In this document: piece by piece, positions 19,155-28,800 of the stretch | How positions within the stretch are numbered: position 1 is the stretch's first letter | Layout of the letters: each line of letters opens with the position of its first letter | From: Microvirga lenta | Lineage (GTDB): Bacteria > Pseudomonadota > Alphaproteobacteria > Rhizobiales > Beijerinckiaceae | Assembly: GCF_020532555.1 (NCBI RefSeq) | Contig: NZ_JAJBBR010000003.1 | Span: forward strand, 1 to 64,000 | Reading direction: 5' to 3' | DNA: 64,000 nucleotides | The notes under the pieces: model-generated | Told to the model about the DNA's origin: nothing | What the model saw: the letters and a program-made list of their open reading frames with translations, nothing else | Databases searched by the model: none | Position numbers and translations under genes: made by a program

Positions 19155-20939
19155 ATGAGAAGAGGAGCGCCACGCGTGGATTTCGGGCCCGACCGCTGGC
19201 GGTTATACGGTCTCGCATTGCGCGAGGCCGGTCGCGCCACGCGCGGAGCCATGGGCTGGAGCCTGTCGAAGCTCCGGCTCAGTACGCCGGTTCCGCACCG
19301 GCTGCTGTTCGCCCCGCAGGATCTGCGCACGGCCGATCCGACGATCGCCACCGACATCTATTCGGGCTTCTTCGCCTTTGCGGGCCGCGCCATCACCACG
19401 GGCGGGCGCTCGCCGTTCAGCTTCGTGCCGCCGAGCCGCGCCTGGGCCGAGGCGCTCTACGGCTTCGGCTGGCTCAGGCATCTGCGCGCCGCCGGCACCG
19501 CTCTGGCGCAGGCCAATGCCCGCTCCCTCGTGGACGAGTTCGTCACATCGCGCCTGGGCGACAAGCGCACCGCCTGCGAGACGCAGATCGTCGCTCGCCG
19601 CCTCATGTCCTTCATCAGCCAGTCGCCGCTGATCCTGGAGGGGGCGGACCACGCCTTCTACCAGCGCTTCCTGAGGATCCTGGGGCAGGCGGTCCGCGAC
19701 CTGGAACGCCGCGTCCGGTCCGGCGCGCTTCCCTTCGAGCAGCTCATGGCGGCCATCGCCCTGTGCTATGCGGGCCTGTGCTGCGAGGGCCTGGAACGCA
19801 CGCTCAAGCGCTCGACGCGCCTCCTGGCGCGGGAACTCGACCGCCAGATTCTCGCCGATGGAGGCCATGCGAGCCGCAATCCGCGCCTGGTGGTCGAGCT
19901 GCTGTTCGACCTTCTGCCCCTGCGCCAGATGTATGCCAGCCGCGAGGTCGATACGCCCGAGGCGCTGCTCCACGCCATCGACCGGATGCTGCCGATGGTG
20001 CGCCTGTTCCGGCACGGGGACGGCACCCTCTCGCATTTCAACGGCATGGGCGTGACGGCGGCCGACCATCTGGCGACGCTCCTCACCTACGACGACATGC
20101 GCAGCCAGCCGATCCACCACGCGCCCCATTCCGGCTACGAGCGCCTGGAAGCCGGGCGTTCCCTGCTGGTGGCCGATGTGGGGCCGGCCCCGCCGACGCC
20201 TCTCTCGGCGGAAGCGGGCGCCGGCTGCCTCTCCTTCGAGTTCTCCAGCGGCGCGCAGCGCATCGTGGTGAATTGCGGCACGCCGCGCATCGCCACGGAG
20301 GCCGTGATCCAGGCCGCGCGCTCGACCGTGGCGCATTCCACCGCCTCCATCGACGACGTGTCCTCCTGCCAGATCGTGGCCGTGAAGGGGAACTGGATCG
20401 ACAGGCGCGTGGCGGCCTGGGTGCTGCGCCGGACCGGGCCCGTGGTCATCAACGGCCCCCAGAAGGTGACGGCGGAACGCAGCGAGCGCGATCACGTCCA
20501 GCTCCTCAACGCGAGCCATGACGGCTACCGCGCCCGCTTCGGTCTGACCCACGAGCGGCGCTGGCAGTTCCATCCCGACGGCGAGGTGCTGGAGGGCGAG
20601 GACGTGTTCTGGGGCGAGGGCACGAGCGTGAGCTCCCGCGAAGCCATCATCCGGTTTCACCTGGCACCCGGCATCAAGGCGAGCCGCGCGCAGGGCGGCC
20701 GCGTGGTCATGCTGGTCCTGCCGAACCGCGAGGCCTGGCAGTTCACGGTCAGCCCCGGCGAGGCCTTCGTGGAGGACAGCGCCTTCCTGGCCGTGCCGGA
20801 AGGCATGAGGCGCACGGAGCAGATCGTTCTGGCCCTGCGGCCGAGCGAAACACCTTCCGTCCGCTGGCGCTTCGAGCGCCTGGCGCGCAGCTTCAGTCCG
20901 CAGCCGCCCCAGGCCGAGCCCGGTCCGGAACTCCTCTGA
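19155..20939 (+). CDS. Heparinase II/III family protein
   Basis: The 594-residue protein has an all-alpha N-terminal toroid (roughly 90-330) and a C-terminal beta-sandwich (about 335-580) typical of heparinase II/III-like proteins. Landmarks are DGGHASRNPRLVVELLFDLL, FRHGDGTLSHFNG, SGYERLEAGRSLLVADVG and HSTASIDD. No signal peptide is visible. The gene commonly sits between rsmB and purH in Rhizobiales, where its substrate is unknown and true polysaccharide lyase activity is unproven. It starts 73 bases after the methyltransferase gene. Confidence 0.88.
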   Translation: MRRGAPRVDFGPDRWRLYGLALREAGRATRGAMGWSLSKLRLSTPVPHRLLFAPQDLRTADPTIATDIYSGFFAFAGRAITTGGRSPFSFVPPSRAWAEALYGFGWLRHLRAAGTALAQANARSLVDEFVTSRLGDKRTACETQIVARRLMSFISQSPLILEGADHAFYQRFLRILGQAVRDLERRVRSGALPFEQLMAAIALCYAGLCCEGLERTLKRSTRLLARELDRQILADGGHASRNPRLVVELLFDLLPLRQMYASREVDTPEALLHAIDRMLPMVRLFRHGDGTLSHFNGMGVTAADHLATLLTYDDMRSQPIHHAPHSGYERLEAGRSLLVADVGPAPPTPLSAEAGAGCLSFEFSSGAQRIVVNCGTPRIATEAVIQAARSTVAHSTASIDDVSSCQIVAVKGNWIDRRVAAWVLRRTGPVVINGPQKVTAERSERDHVQLLNASHDGYRARFGLTHERRWQFHPDGEVLEGEDVFWGEGTSVSSREAIIRFHLAPGIKASRAQGGRVVMLVLPNREAWQFTVSPGEAFVEDSAFLAVPEGMRRTEQIVLALRPSETPSVRWRFERLARSFSPQPPQAEPGPELL

Positions 20940-21032
20940 AATCGGCGCATTTCCGGGATCCGCTCCGGTTCCCATCAGGGTTCCGCCGTGCTATCGCGCC
21001 CGCATATCCTACCCGAATGGAGCGGCCCCCTC

Positions 21033-22625
21033 ATGCCGAGCGATCCGAAGCGCGTGACGCGCGCCCTGCTTTCCGTGTCCGACAAGACCGACCTCGTCGA
21101 CTTCGCCCGTGCCCTGCACGAGCGCGGCATCGAGCTGGTCTCCACCGGCGGCACGCACAAGACGCTCGCCGAGGCGGGTCTGCCCGTGAAGGACGTGAGC
21201 GACGTCACCGGCTTCCCCGAAATGATGGACGGACGCGTGAAGACGCTCCATCCGGCGGTCCATGGCGGCCTTCTCGGCATCCGGGCCAATCCGGAGCATC
21301 AGGCGGCGATGCTCGCCCACGGCATCCATCCCATCGACCTCCTGGTGGTGAACCTCTATCCGTTCGAGGCGACGGTGGCGGCGAAGAAGCCCTACGACGA
21401 CTGCATCGAGAACATCGATATCGGCGGGCCCGCCATGATCCGCGCCGCCGCCAAGAACCACGGCGACGTGGCCGTGGTGGTGGACAAGGCGGATTACGCC
21501 GCCGTGCTCGACGACCTCGCCGCCCAGGACGGCGCCGTGACCCTCACCCTGCGCCGCCGCCTGGCCCAGAAGGCCTATGCCCGCACCGCCGCCTACGACG
21601 CGGCGATCTCCAACTGGCTCGCCGCGGAACTCGGTGAGGAGACGCCGCCCTTCCGGGCGCTGGGCGGATCCATCGCCGAGGTGCTGCGCTACGGCGAGAA
21701 CCCGCATCAATCCGCCGCCTTCTACCGCACGCCTGAGAACCGGCCGGGCGTGGCGACGGCCCGGCAGGTGCAGGGCAAGCAGCTCTCCTACAACAACATC
21801 AACGACACCGACGCGGCCTACGAGGCCGTGGCCGAGTTCCTGCCGGAACGCTCCGCCGCCGTGGTGATCGTCAAGCACGCCAATCCCTGCGGCGTGGCGG
21901 AGGGCACGACCCTTCGGGAAGCCTACGAGAAGGCGCTTCGCTGCGACCCGGTCTCGGCCTTCGGCGGCATCGTCGCCATGAACCGTCCGCTCGACGCGGA
22001 GGCCGCGCGCGCCATGACCGAGATCTTCACGGAGGTGATCATCGCGCCCGACGCCAGCGAGGAGGCCATCGCCATCGTCGCCGCCAAGAAGAACCTGCGC
22101 CTGCTGCTCGCCGGCGGCCTGCCCGATCCGCGCCAGGAGGGCCTGACCCTTCGCACCGTCGCGGGCGGCTTCCTCGCCCAGGGGCGCGACAACGCGGTGG
22201 TCGAGGCCATGGACCTGAAGGTGGTGACGAAGCGCGCGCCCAGCGACCGGGAGCTCGACGATCTTCGCTTCGCCTTCCGGGTCGCCAAGCACGTGAAGTC
22301 GAACGCCATCGTGTATGCCAAGGACGGCGCGACGGTCGGCATCGGCGCCGGCCAGATGAGCCGGGTCGATTCCTCGCGCATCGCCGCCTGGAAGGCCGCC
22401 GAGGCCGCGAAGGCCGCAGGGCTGCCCGAGACCCTCGCCAAGGGCTCGGTGGTGGCGTCGGACGCCTTCTTCCCCTTCGCGGACGGCCTGCTCGCGGCGG
22501 CGGAGGCCGGCGCCACGGCGGTGATCCAGCCCGGCGGCTCCATGCGCGACGAGGAGGTGATCCGCGCCGCCGACGAGGCGGGCCTCGCCATGGTGTTCAC
22601 GGGCTACCGCCACTTCCGGCACTGA
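21033..22625 (+). CDS. purH: Bifunctional AICAR formyltransferase/IMP cyclohydrolase
   Basis: The 530-residue enzyme performs the last two steps of purine synthesis, formylating AICAR and closing the ring to IMP. The MGS-like cyclohydrolase domain ([18 protein letters not shown], then [11 protein letters not shown]) is N-terminal. The AICARFT domain contains [25 protein letters not shown] and the C-terminal [16 protein letters not shown]. The ATG at 21033 gives [19 protein letters not shown]; a GTG 45 bases upstream in frame is an alternative. Length matches the family. Confidence 0.97.
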   Translation: MPSDPKRVTRALLSVSDKTDLVDFARALHERGIELVSTGGTHKTLAEAGLPVKDVSDVTGFPEMMDGRVKTLHPAVHGGLLGIRANPEHQAAMLAHGIHPIDLLVVNLYPFEATVAAKKPYDDCIENIDIGGPAMIRAAAKNHGDVAVVVDKADYAAVLDDLAAQDGAVTLTLRRRLAQKAYARTAAYDAAISNWLAAELGEETPPFRALGGSIAEVLRYGENPHQSAAFYRTPENRPGVATARQVQGKQLSYNNINDTDAAYEAVAEFLPERSAAVVIVKHANPCGVAEGTTLREAYEKALRCDPVSAFGGIVAMNRPLDAEAARAMTEIFTEVIIAPDASEEAIAIVAAKKNLRLLLAGGLPDPRQEGLTLRTVAGGFLAQGRDNAVVEAMDLKVVTKRAPSDRELDDLRFAFRVAKHVKSNAIVYAKDGATVGIGAGQMSRVDSSRIAAWKAAEAAKAAGLPETLAKGSVVASDAFFPFADGLLAAAEAGATAVIQPGGSMRDEEVIRAADEAGLAMVFTGYRHFRH

Positions 22626-22637
22626 CATCTCGTCCTA

Positions 22638-22671
22638 CATCAGGATCATCCTCAACAAGGAGATCCTGATG
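22638..22671 (+). promoter_or_regulatory. Hairpin enclosing the ribosome binding site of the YbjQ-family gene
   Basis: CATCAGGATC and GATCCTGATG form a perfect 10-bp inverted repeat with a 14-nt loop. The loop holds the AAGGAG Shine-Dalgarno, and the 3' arm includes the ATG itself. In mRNA this would limit initiation, so it may act as a translational switch or couple translation to purH. Structure is by inspection only. Confidence 0.5.
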
Positions 22672-22989
22672 ATCGTCACCACCACGCCCACCGTCGAGGG
22701 CCGCCGCATCGCCTCGTACCGGGGAATCGTCACCGGCGAGGCCATCTTCGGCGCCAACGTCTTCCGCGATTTCTTCGCCTCGATCCGCGATGTGGTCGGC
22801 GGACGCTCGGGTTCCTACGAGCGGGTCCTGCGGGACGGGCGCGACACCGCCCTGCGCGAGATGATGGACGAGGCCGAGCGCCTGGGCGCCCACGCGATCG
22901 TGGGCGTGCAGCTCGATTACGGCGCGATCGGCGCCAACGAGGGCATGATGATGGTGACGGCCAACGGCACGGCCGTCACCCTGGAGTGA
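22669..22989 (+). CDS. YbjQ/UPF0145 family protein
   Basis: The 106-residue protein matches the YbjQ family (heavy-metal-binding domain name in Pfam, function unproven). It has [41 protein letters not shown] and [11 protein letters not shown]. It is soluble and predicted to be oligomeric by family. It follows purH by 43 bases, and its ribosome binding site lies in a strong hairpin. Confidence 0.9.
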   Translation: MIVTTTPTVEGRRIASYRGIVTGEAIFGANVFRDFFASIRDVVGGRSGSYERVLRDGRDTALREMMDEAERLGAHAIVGVQLDYGAIGANEGMMMVTANGTAVTLE

Positions 22990-22996
22990 CCGGCAC

Positions 22997-24289
22997 TCAG
23001 AGCAGGAAGTCGCCCTTCGACAGGGCGGAGACACCCTTCAGGGTAACGGCGAAGTCCGACAGGCCGTCGCCGTTCACGTCGCCGTGGATCCTGACGCCGG
23101 CGCTCAACGTCTCGTAGCGCAGTTCTCCGGACCGGCCGCTGAACTCGGAATCGCCGATGAAGCTGAAGGCCTGGTTGCCGCTCTGGCCGCGGTCGGCATC
23201 GATGGCCTTCAGGTCGATCCTGTCGCCCTGCCGGCTGGAGAAATCGTAGATCGTGTCGCGGCCGCTCGCGGCAACCTTGCTGTGGCTGAGAGCCTTGAAC
23301 ACGAAGGCGTCCGCGCCCGATCCGCCGTAGAGCTTGTCGGCCCCGCGCCCGCCCATCAGGCGGTCCTCGCCGGCATAGCCTTTCAGCGTATCGCGACCCT
23401 TGCCGCCGTTGAGGCGGTCGTCGCCGGCATGGACGATCGCGTTGTAGTCGTTGGGATTCTCAAAAACCCCCGCCAGCAGCGAGGTCAGCTCCCCCTGGCT
23501 GATCTGGGGCACCCAGTCTTTCGCGATGCCGACGAAGGCCGGGTCCAGGGCCGCGATGTAGTGGGTCAGCAGGTGGTAATTGTATGCCGCGTCGGCGAGA
23601 AGGCCGAGGCCGACCGTCTTCTGCGTATCGCTGGAGCCCGGCGCGAAGAAGGAATTGGCGGTGTCGAGCAGGAGGGCGCCCTCGAAGGCGCCGATATAGC
23701 TGGGCGGTCCGTTGCGCACGATGTCGTGGCTGAAGATGATGTTGCTCTCGGACACGGTCGGCCAGCTGTAATTGCCGACCGGATCGCCCCATTGGACATA
23801 GTTGGTCAGCGGCGGGGCTCCGGGCGGGATCGAACTCGCGGGAATGCCGGGGGCGCCGAAGGTTTCGCCGTCCAGGCCGAGCTGCGCCGCCACATAGGCC
23901 GCCTCGCCGCCGCCGAGGGAATGACCGGTGACGAAGATGTCGTCGCGGGAGATGCCCAGATTGGCCGCGTACTGGACCACCTTCTTCGTGAAGTCGAGGG
24001 CGCGGTCGAAGGCGGGGGGAATGTCGCCCCGGTAGATCATGGCGTCGGCCAGGATCTGGGCGGCGACGAATTCCTTGTGATCCTCGAACCCTCCGATGTC
24101 CGTCCCCTCGAAGGCGACGATCACCTGTCCGGTAGCCGACAGGAAGGCGGCGCCGTAGAAGCCGGAGGCGACGTCGAGGGAGGTCAACGGCGTGCCGTGA
24201 GGGGGGAAGGTCGGCAGGGTCGACTTGGCGCCCTGCGTGTAGACCGAGAAGGAAGCCTGAAGGAACTCGGAGGTGGAGGGTCGTGTCAT
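22997..24289 (-). CDS. Lipase fused to RTX calcium-binding repeats
   Basis: The 430-residue protein combines an alpha/beta-hydrolase of the class 3 lipase type with a type I secretion tail. The nucleophile elbow is TGHSLGGGEA with Ser124, preceded by VIVAFEGTDIGGFEDHKEF near the oxyanion region. Residues ~290-345 hold haemolysin-type repeats (GDDRLNGGKGRDTLKGYAGE and following), then TIYDFSSRQGDRIDL and a C-terminal block ending KGDFLL. There is no Sec signal, as expected for type I secretion. Activity on extracellular lipids is inferred. It converges on the YbjQ-family gene with a 7-bp gap. Confidence 0.88.
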   Translation of the reverse strand: MTRPSTSEFLQASFSVYTQGAKSTLPTFPPHGTPLTSLDVASGFYGAAFLSATGQVIVAFEGTDIGGFEDHKEFVAAQILADAMIYRGDIPPAFDRALDFTKKVVQYAANLGISRDDIFVTGHSLGGGEAAYVAAQLGLDGETFGAPGIPASSIPPGAPPLTNYVQWGDPVGNYSWPTVSESNIIFSHDIVRNGPPSYIGAFEGALLLDTANSFFAPGSSDTQKTVGLGLLADAAYNYHLLTHYIAALDPAFVGIAKDWVPQISQGELTSLLAGVFENPNDYNAIVHAGDDRLNGGKGRDTLKGYAGEDRLMGGRGADKLYGGSGADAFVFKALSHSKVAASGRDTIYDFSSRQGDRIDLKAIDADRGQSGNQAFSFIGDSEFSGRSGELRYETLSAGVRIHGDVNGDGLSDFAVTLKGVSALSKGDFLL

Positions 24290-24316
24290 CGGAAGGCTCC
24301 GGAGCGAAGAAGCCTT

Positions 24317-24344
24317 ACCATACGTTAGTTGAGATTAATTTCAC
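24317..24344 (-). promoter_or_regulatory. Candidate promoter for the RTX lipase
   Basis: On the minus strand GTGAAA and TATGGT are separated by 16 bases in a locally AT-rich stretch, 28 bases upstream of the lipase ATG. Weak motif evidence. Confidence 0.3.
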
Positions 24345-24363
24345 GTGTCGTTTTCGTCATGTT

Positions 24364-25785
24364 TCAGACGCGGCGGACGCCGCTCAGGAGCCATCCGCCG
24401 GCGAGATAGAACAGGATCAGCACGGCGGGTCCTGCGGCCTGGGTCTGGAAGAGGTCGGTCGCCACCGCCACCGCGAGGGGAGCCAGGAACGAGGTGACCT
24501 TTCCCGACAGGGCGAGGAGCCCGAAATAGCGCCCCGCCTCCTGGGCCGGAACGAGACGCGCCAACATGCTGCGCGCCGAGGCCTGCAGCGGCCCCGCGAC
24601 CGAGCCGATGACGAGGCCCAGCGCCAGGAACACCTTTTCCGGGGCGCTCCCGTAGAGCCCGTCTCCCGGTTCGGCCGGAACCGTGGGGATGACGAAGAAA
24701 ATGTGGTCGCGGCCGAGCGACAGGACGCCGAGGCACACGAAGGCGAGAACGCAGATCGACCCCATGATCACCGGCTTGGCGCCGAAGCGGTCGTCGAGCC
24801 TGCCGCCGACCAGGGCGCCGAGGGTCCCGGTGACGGTGAGCAGGATGCCGAAGACGCCGAGCTCCACCGCCTGCCAGCCGAAGACACCTGCCCCGTAGAT
24901 GCCGCCGAACGCGAAGAGCGCGACCAGCGCATCCTGGTAGACCATGTTGGCGACGAGGAACCGGACGAGGCCCCGGTGCCGGCGCGCATCGGCGATGGTG
25001 CGGCGCACCTGCGCCAGTCCCTGGCGGATTGCCGCCCCGGGCGAGAGCGTCGAGCGGGCGATGTCGGGGGTGAAGAGGAAGAGCGGCAGGATGAAGACGA
25101 GGAACCATATCGCCGAGAACGGACCGGTGACGCGGTCGCCCTCGCGGGAGGCCGGATCGAGGCCGAAGAGAGGATCGAGGCCGAGGAAGGTCCTGCCCGT
25201 CTCGGGATTGGCGGCCAGGAAGCCCAGGACGATCACGAGCGAGACGAGCCCGCCCAGATAGCCGATGGCCCAGCCGGTACCGGAGAGACGCCCGAACCGC
25301 TCCGGCGGCACGAGATGCGGGATCATGGCGTTGTTGAACACCGCCGCGACCTCGACCGCCACGGTGCCGACCGCAAAGCCCACGAGCGCGATGGGGATGG
25401 CGTGGGGCACGCCCGGCGCCGCGTGCCAGAGGATCCAGGACGAGGCGAAGAGCACGAGGCCGCAGACCGCGATCCAGGGCTTCTTGGGACCCGTCGCGTC
25501 GGCGATGGAGCCGAGGATCGGGGACAGGACCGCGAGGACGAGCCCCGCCGCCGCGGTCGCGAAGCCCCACAGGCTCTGCCCCGCCACCGGATCCGGCGCA
25601 AGGGCCGCCGCGAAATAGGGCGCGAACACGAAGGTGGTGACGAGGGTGAAGAAGGGCTGACAGGCCCAGTCGAACAGCAGCCAGCCGAGAATGGCGGGGC
25701 GGGAGGCGCTGCCGGATGCGGTGCTGGCATCGTCCCCGGCCTGTGGCGACGCCGTCGTCGCTGGGGAAGGGGATCCAATGTTCAA
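24364..25785 (-). CDS. MFS transporter, UMF1/Atg22-like
   Basis: The 473-residue protein has about 12 hydrophobic segments and the UMF1 (Atg22-like) features FDWACQPFFTLVTTFVFAPYF near the N-terminus and GPLQASARSMLARLVP in the second half. Between segments 6 and 7 is a long Arg/Gln-rich loop. Family members are thought to export small molecules, with amino acid efflux described for yeast Atg22. The substrate here is unknown. It lies 74 bases upstream of the lipase gene and 81 bases downstream of the glutamate dehydrogenase gene on the same strand. Confidence 0.88.
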   Translation of the reverse strand: MNIGSPSPATTASPQAGDDASTASGSASRPAILGWLLFDWACQPFFTLVTTFVFAPYFAAALAPDPVAGQSLWGFATAAAGLVLAVLSPILGSIADATGPKKPWIAVCGLVLFASSWILWHAAPGVPHAIPIALVGFAVGTVAVEVAAVFNNAMIPHLVPPERFGRLSGTGWAIGYLGGLVSLVIVLGFLAANPETGRTFLGLDPLFGLDPASREGDRVTGPFSAIWFLVFILPLFLFTPDIARSTLSPGAAIRQGLAQVRRTIADARRHRGLVRFLVANMVYQDALVALFAFGGIYGAGVFGWQAVELGVFGILLTVTGTLGALVGGRLDDRFGAKPVIMGSICVLAFVCLGVLSLGRDHIFFVIPTVPAEPGDGLYGSAPEKVFLALGLVIGSVAGPLQASARSMLARLVPAQEAGRYFGLLALSGKVTSFLAPLAVAVATDLFQTQAAGPAVLILFYLAGGWLLSGVRRV

Positions 25786-25866
25786 CGGACAGGCTCCTAG
25801 CCCCTCCCCGGCCGCCCTCGGGGCGGTCGGGAAGATCGAGAATTCGAGGGAGAAGCCGAGCCTATA

Positions 25867-28800
25867 TCAGCCTTTTGCGAGATCGCCCAGGAGGCTTGCC
25901 GCCACCGTCACCTTCGACAGGGTCAGACCCGACGAGACGATGTTGTTCACCGCGTTCCGGATCCGGTTCACGTCGGCGCCGCGCTTCTCGCTCCAGGTCT
26001 GCACGCCCTCGCCGCCGGAGACGTCCTGGGACACCACTTCCGCCGTGAGGTTGCGGTGGGCGGTGGCGATGCCGTCGATGGCCCGGTCGAGGGCGAGCCG
26101 GTCGAAATAGTCGCTGACGCTGATCTCCCGGGCGGCGCCGATGAGCGCGCCGAGCCGGAAGGCCGCCTCGATGGCGAAATGGGTGCAGGCGATGTCGATC
26201 ACCGGCTTGCCGGTCTTCTGCGCCGTCAGCACGATGTCCGGCGCGGCGACGAGGTCGGGCAGGGAGGCGAGCTGGCGCGCCAGATCCGCCGGCGTGCCCT
26301 GCTCCACGAGCGCCTGCGTCCGCGCGTCCCATTCGGCGCGGGCCTCGGGCGAGAGGGTCTCGCCCAGGGTGCGCTCCACCTCCGCGATCCCGGTCTGGTA
26401 GATGCCGATGATCTCGTCGAGGGAATGGTTGGCGAAGTCCACATGGCGGATGAACCAGACGATCCGGTTCATCATCAGGTCCTGCAGCTCGCCGTAGAGC
26501 CGGAGCTGGAGCTGGCCCGGCACCACGCCGTCGAGGGCGTCGATGGCGGCGTTCATCTCGATCAGGCCGAAGGAATCGCGCGTGGCCGCATAGGCCGCCG
26601 CGATGGTGGGCGCGTCGGCGCCGGTCTGGTCGACCAGGCGGGCGATCATCGTGGCCCCGCCCCGGTTGATGATGGCGTTGGCGAGCTGGGTGGCGATGAT
26701 CTCGCGCCGCAGGCGGTGGTTCGCGATGGCGTCGGGGAAGCGCTCGCGCATCTCCGACGGGAAATAGCGCTCCAGCTCCTTGCCGAGATAGGGATCGTCC
26801 GGCACCGGGCTCTCGAGGAGCTCGTCGTGCAGGGAGAGCTTGGCATAGGCGAGCAGCACCGCCAGCTCGGGCCGCGTCAGCCCCTCGCCGCGACGCCCGC
26901 GCTCGGCCAGAACCGCGTCGTCGGGCAGGTACTCCACCGTGCGGTTGAGGCGCCCCTGCGCCTCCAGCATGTGCATGAGCCGCCGCGCGAAGCCGAGATC
27001 GCCCGCGCCGCGCCGCTCCGACAGGGAGAGGGCCAGGGTCTGCAGGTAGTTGTTGCGCAGGACGAGCTTGGCGACCTCGTCGGTCATGTCCTCGAGGAGC
27101 CGGTTGCGGTCCGCCTCGCTGAGGCGGCCGTCGCGCTCGGGCTGGCTCAGGCCGATCTTGATGTTCACCTCCACGTCGGAGGTGTTGACGCCGGCCGAGT
27201 TGTCGATGGCGTCCGTGTTCAGGCGAACGCCCGCATGGGCCGCCTCGATGCGCCCGCGCTGGGTGACGCCGAGATTGGCGCCCTCGCCGATCACCTTGGC
27301 GCGCACGTCCGCCCCGGTGATGCGGATCGCGTCGTTGGCGCGATCGCCCACCTGCTCGTCGGTTTCGGACGAGGCGCGGATATAGGTGCCGATGCCGCCG
27401 AACCAGAGCAGGCCGACCTCGGCCTTCAGGATCGCGCTCATCACCTCGGCGGGCGTCGCCGCCGCCTTGTCGATGCCGAGCAGGGCGCGAACCTCGTCCG
27501 AGAGCGGGATCGACTTCGCGCTGCGCGGGAACACGCCGCCGCCCTTCGAGATGAGCGCCTTGTCGTAATCCTGCCAGCTCGAACGGGGCAGGTCGAACAG
27601 GCGCTGGCGCTCCAGGAAGGAGGTGTCCGGATCCGGGTTCGGGTCGAGGAAGATGTCGCGATGGTCGAACGCGGCCACGAGCTTGAGGCAGCGCGACAGC
27701 AGCATGCCGTTGCCGAACACGTCGCCCGACATGTCGCCCACGCCCGCCACGGTGACGGGCTGGGACTGGATGTCCACGTCCATCTCGCGGAAATGGCGCT
27801 TGACCGCCTCCCACGCGCCGCGGGCGGTGATGCCCATCTTCTTGTGGTCGTAGCCCTGGCTGCCGCCGGACGCGAAGGCGTCGCCGAGCCAGTGGCCCTT
27901 CTCGATGGAGAGCTCGTTCGCCGTGTCGGAGAAGGTGGCCGTGCCCTTGTCGGCCGCGACCACGAGATACGGATCGTCGCCGTCGTGGCGCACGGTGTCC
28001 GGCGGCGGCACCAGGCTGTCGCCGACGATGTTGTCGGTAAGCTGCAGCATGGTGCGCACGAAGATGCGGTAGCTCTCGGTCCCCTCCGCCAGCCAGGCCT
28101 GCCGGTCGCCCGGCGGCGGCAGGCGCTTGGGCACGAAGCCGCCCTTGGCGCCGACCGGCACGATGACGGCGTTCTTCACCTGCTGGGCCTTGACGAGCCC
28201 CAGCACCTCGGTGCGGAAATCCTGCGGACGGTCGGACCAGCGCAGGCCGCCGCGGGCGACCTTGCCGAAGCGCAGATGGATGCCCTCGACGCGGGGCGAA
28301 TAGACGAAGATCTCGTAGAGCGGCCGCGGCAGCGGCAGACCTTCCACCTTGGCGCATTCGAACTTGAACGCGATGGTCTGGCGCGGCAGGCCGTTGCCTT
28401 CGAGCTGGAAGAAGTTGGTGCGGGCGGCCGCCTCGACGAGATTGATGAAGCGGCGCAGGATGCGATCGTCGTCCAGGCTCGTGACGTTCTTGAGCTGGTC
28501 CTCGATGGCGGCGCGGATCTCGGTCTCGGACGCGGCGCGGGCCTGCGCATCCTCGATGCGCGGGTCGAAGCGCGCGTAGAACAGCTCGACGATCCTGGTG
28601 GCGATGGCGCTGTGGCGCGCGAGCGTCTCGGCCAGGTAGTCCTGGGCATAGGGGATCTGGACCTGGCGCAGGTAGCGGCCGAGGGCCCGCATCATCGACA
28701 CGTCGCGCCAGCCGAGGCCGGCCTCGAGCACGAGGCGGTTGAAGCCGTCGGATTCGGCCAAGCCCCTGAACAGGGCGAGCAGCGCCGCCTCGATCAGCTC

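Noticed and set aside
24283..25800. 505-codon plus-strand frame over the MFS gene
   Set aside because: Composition is almost all charged residues and Arg; the minus strand encodes a full transporter with membrane helices.
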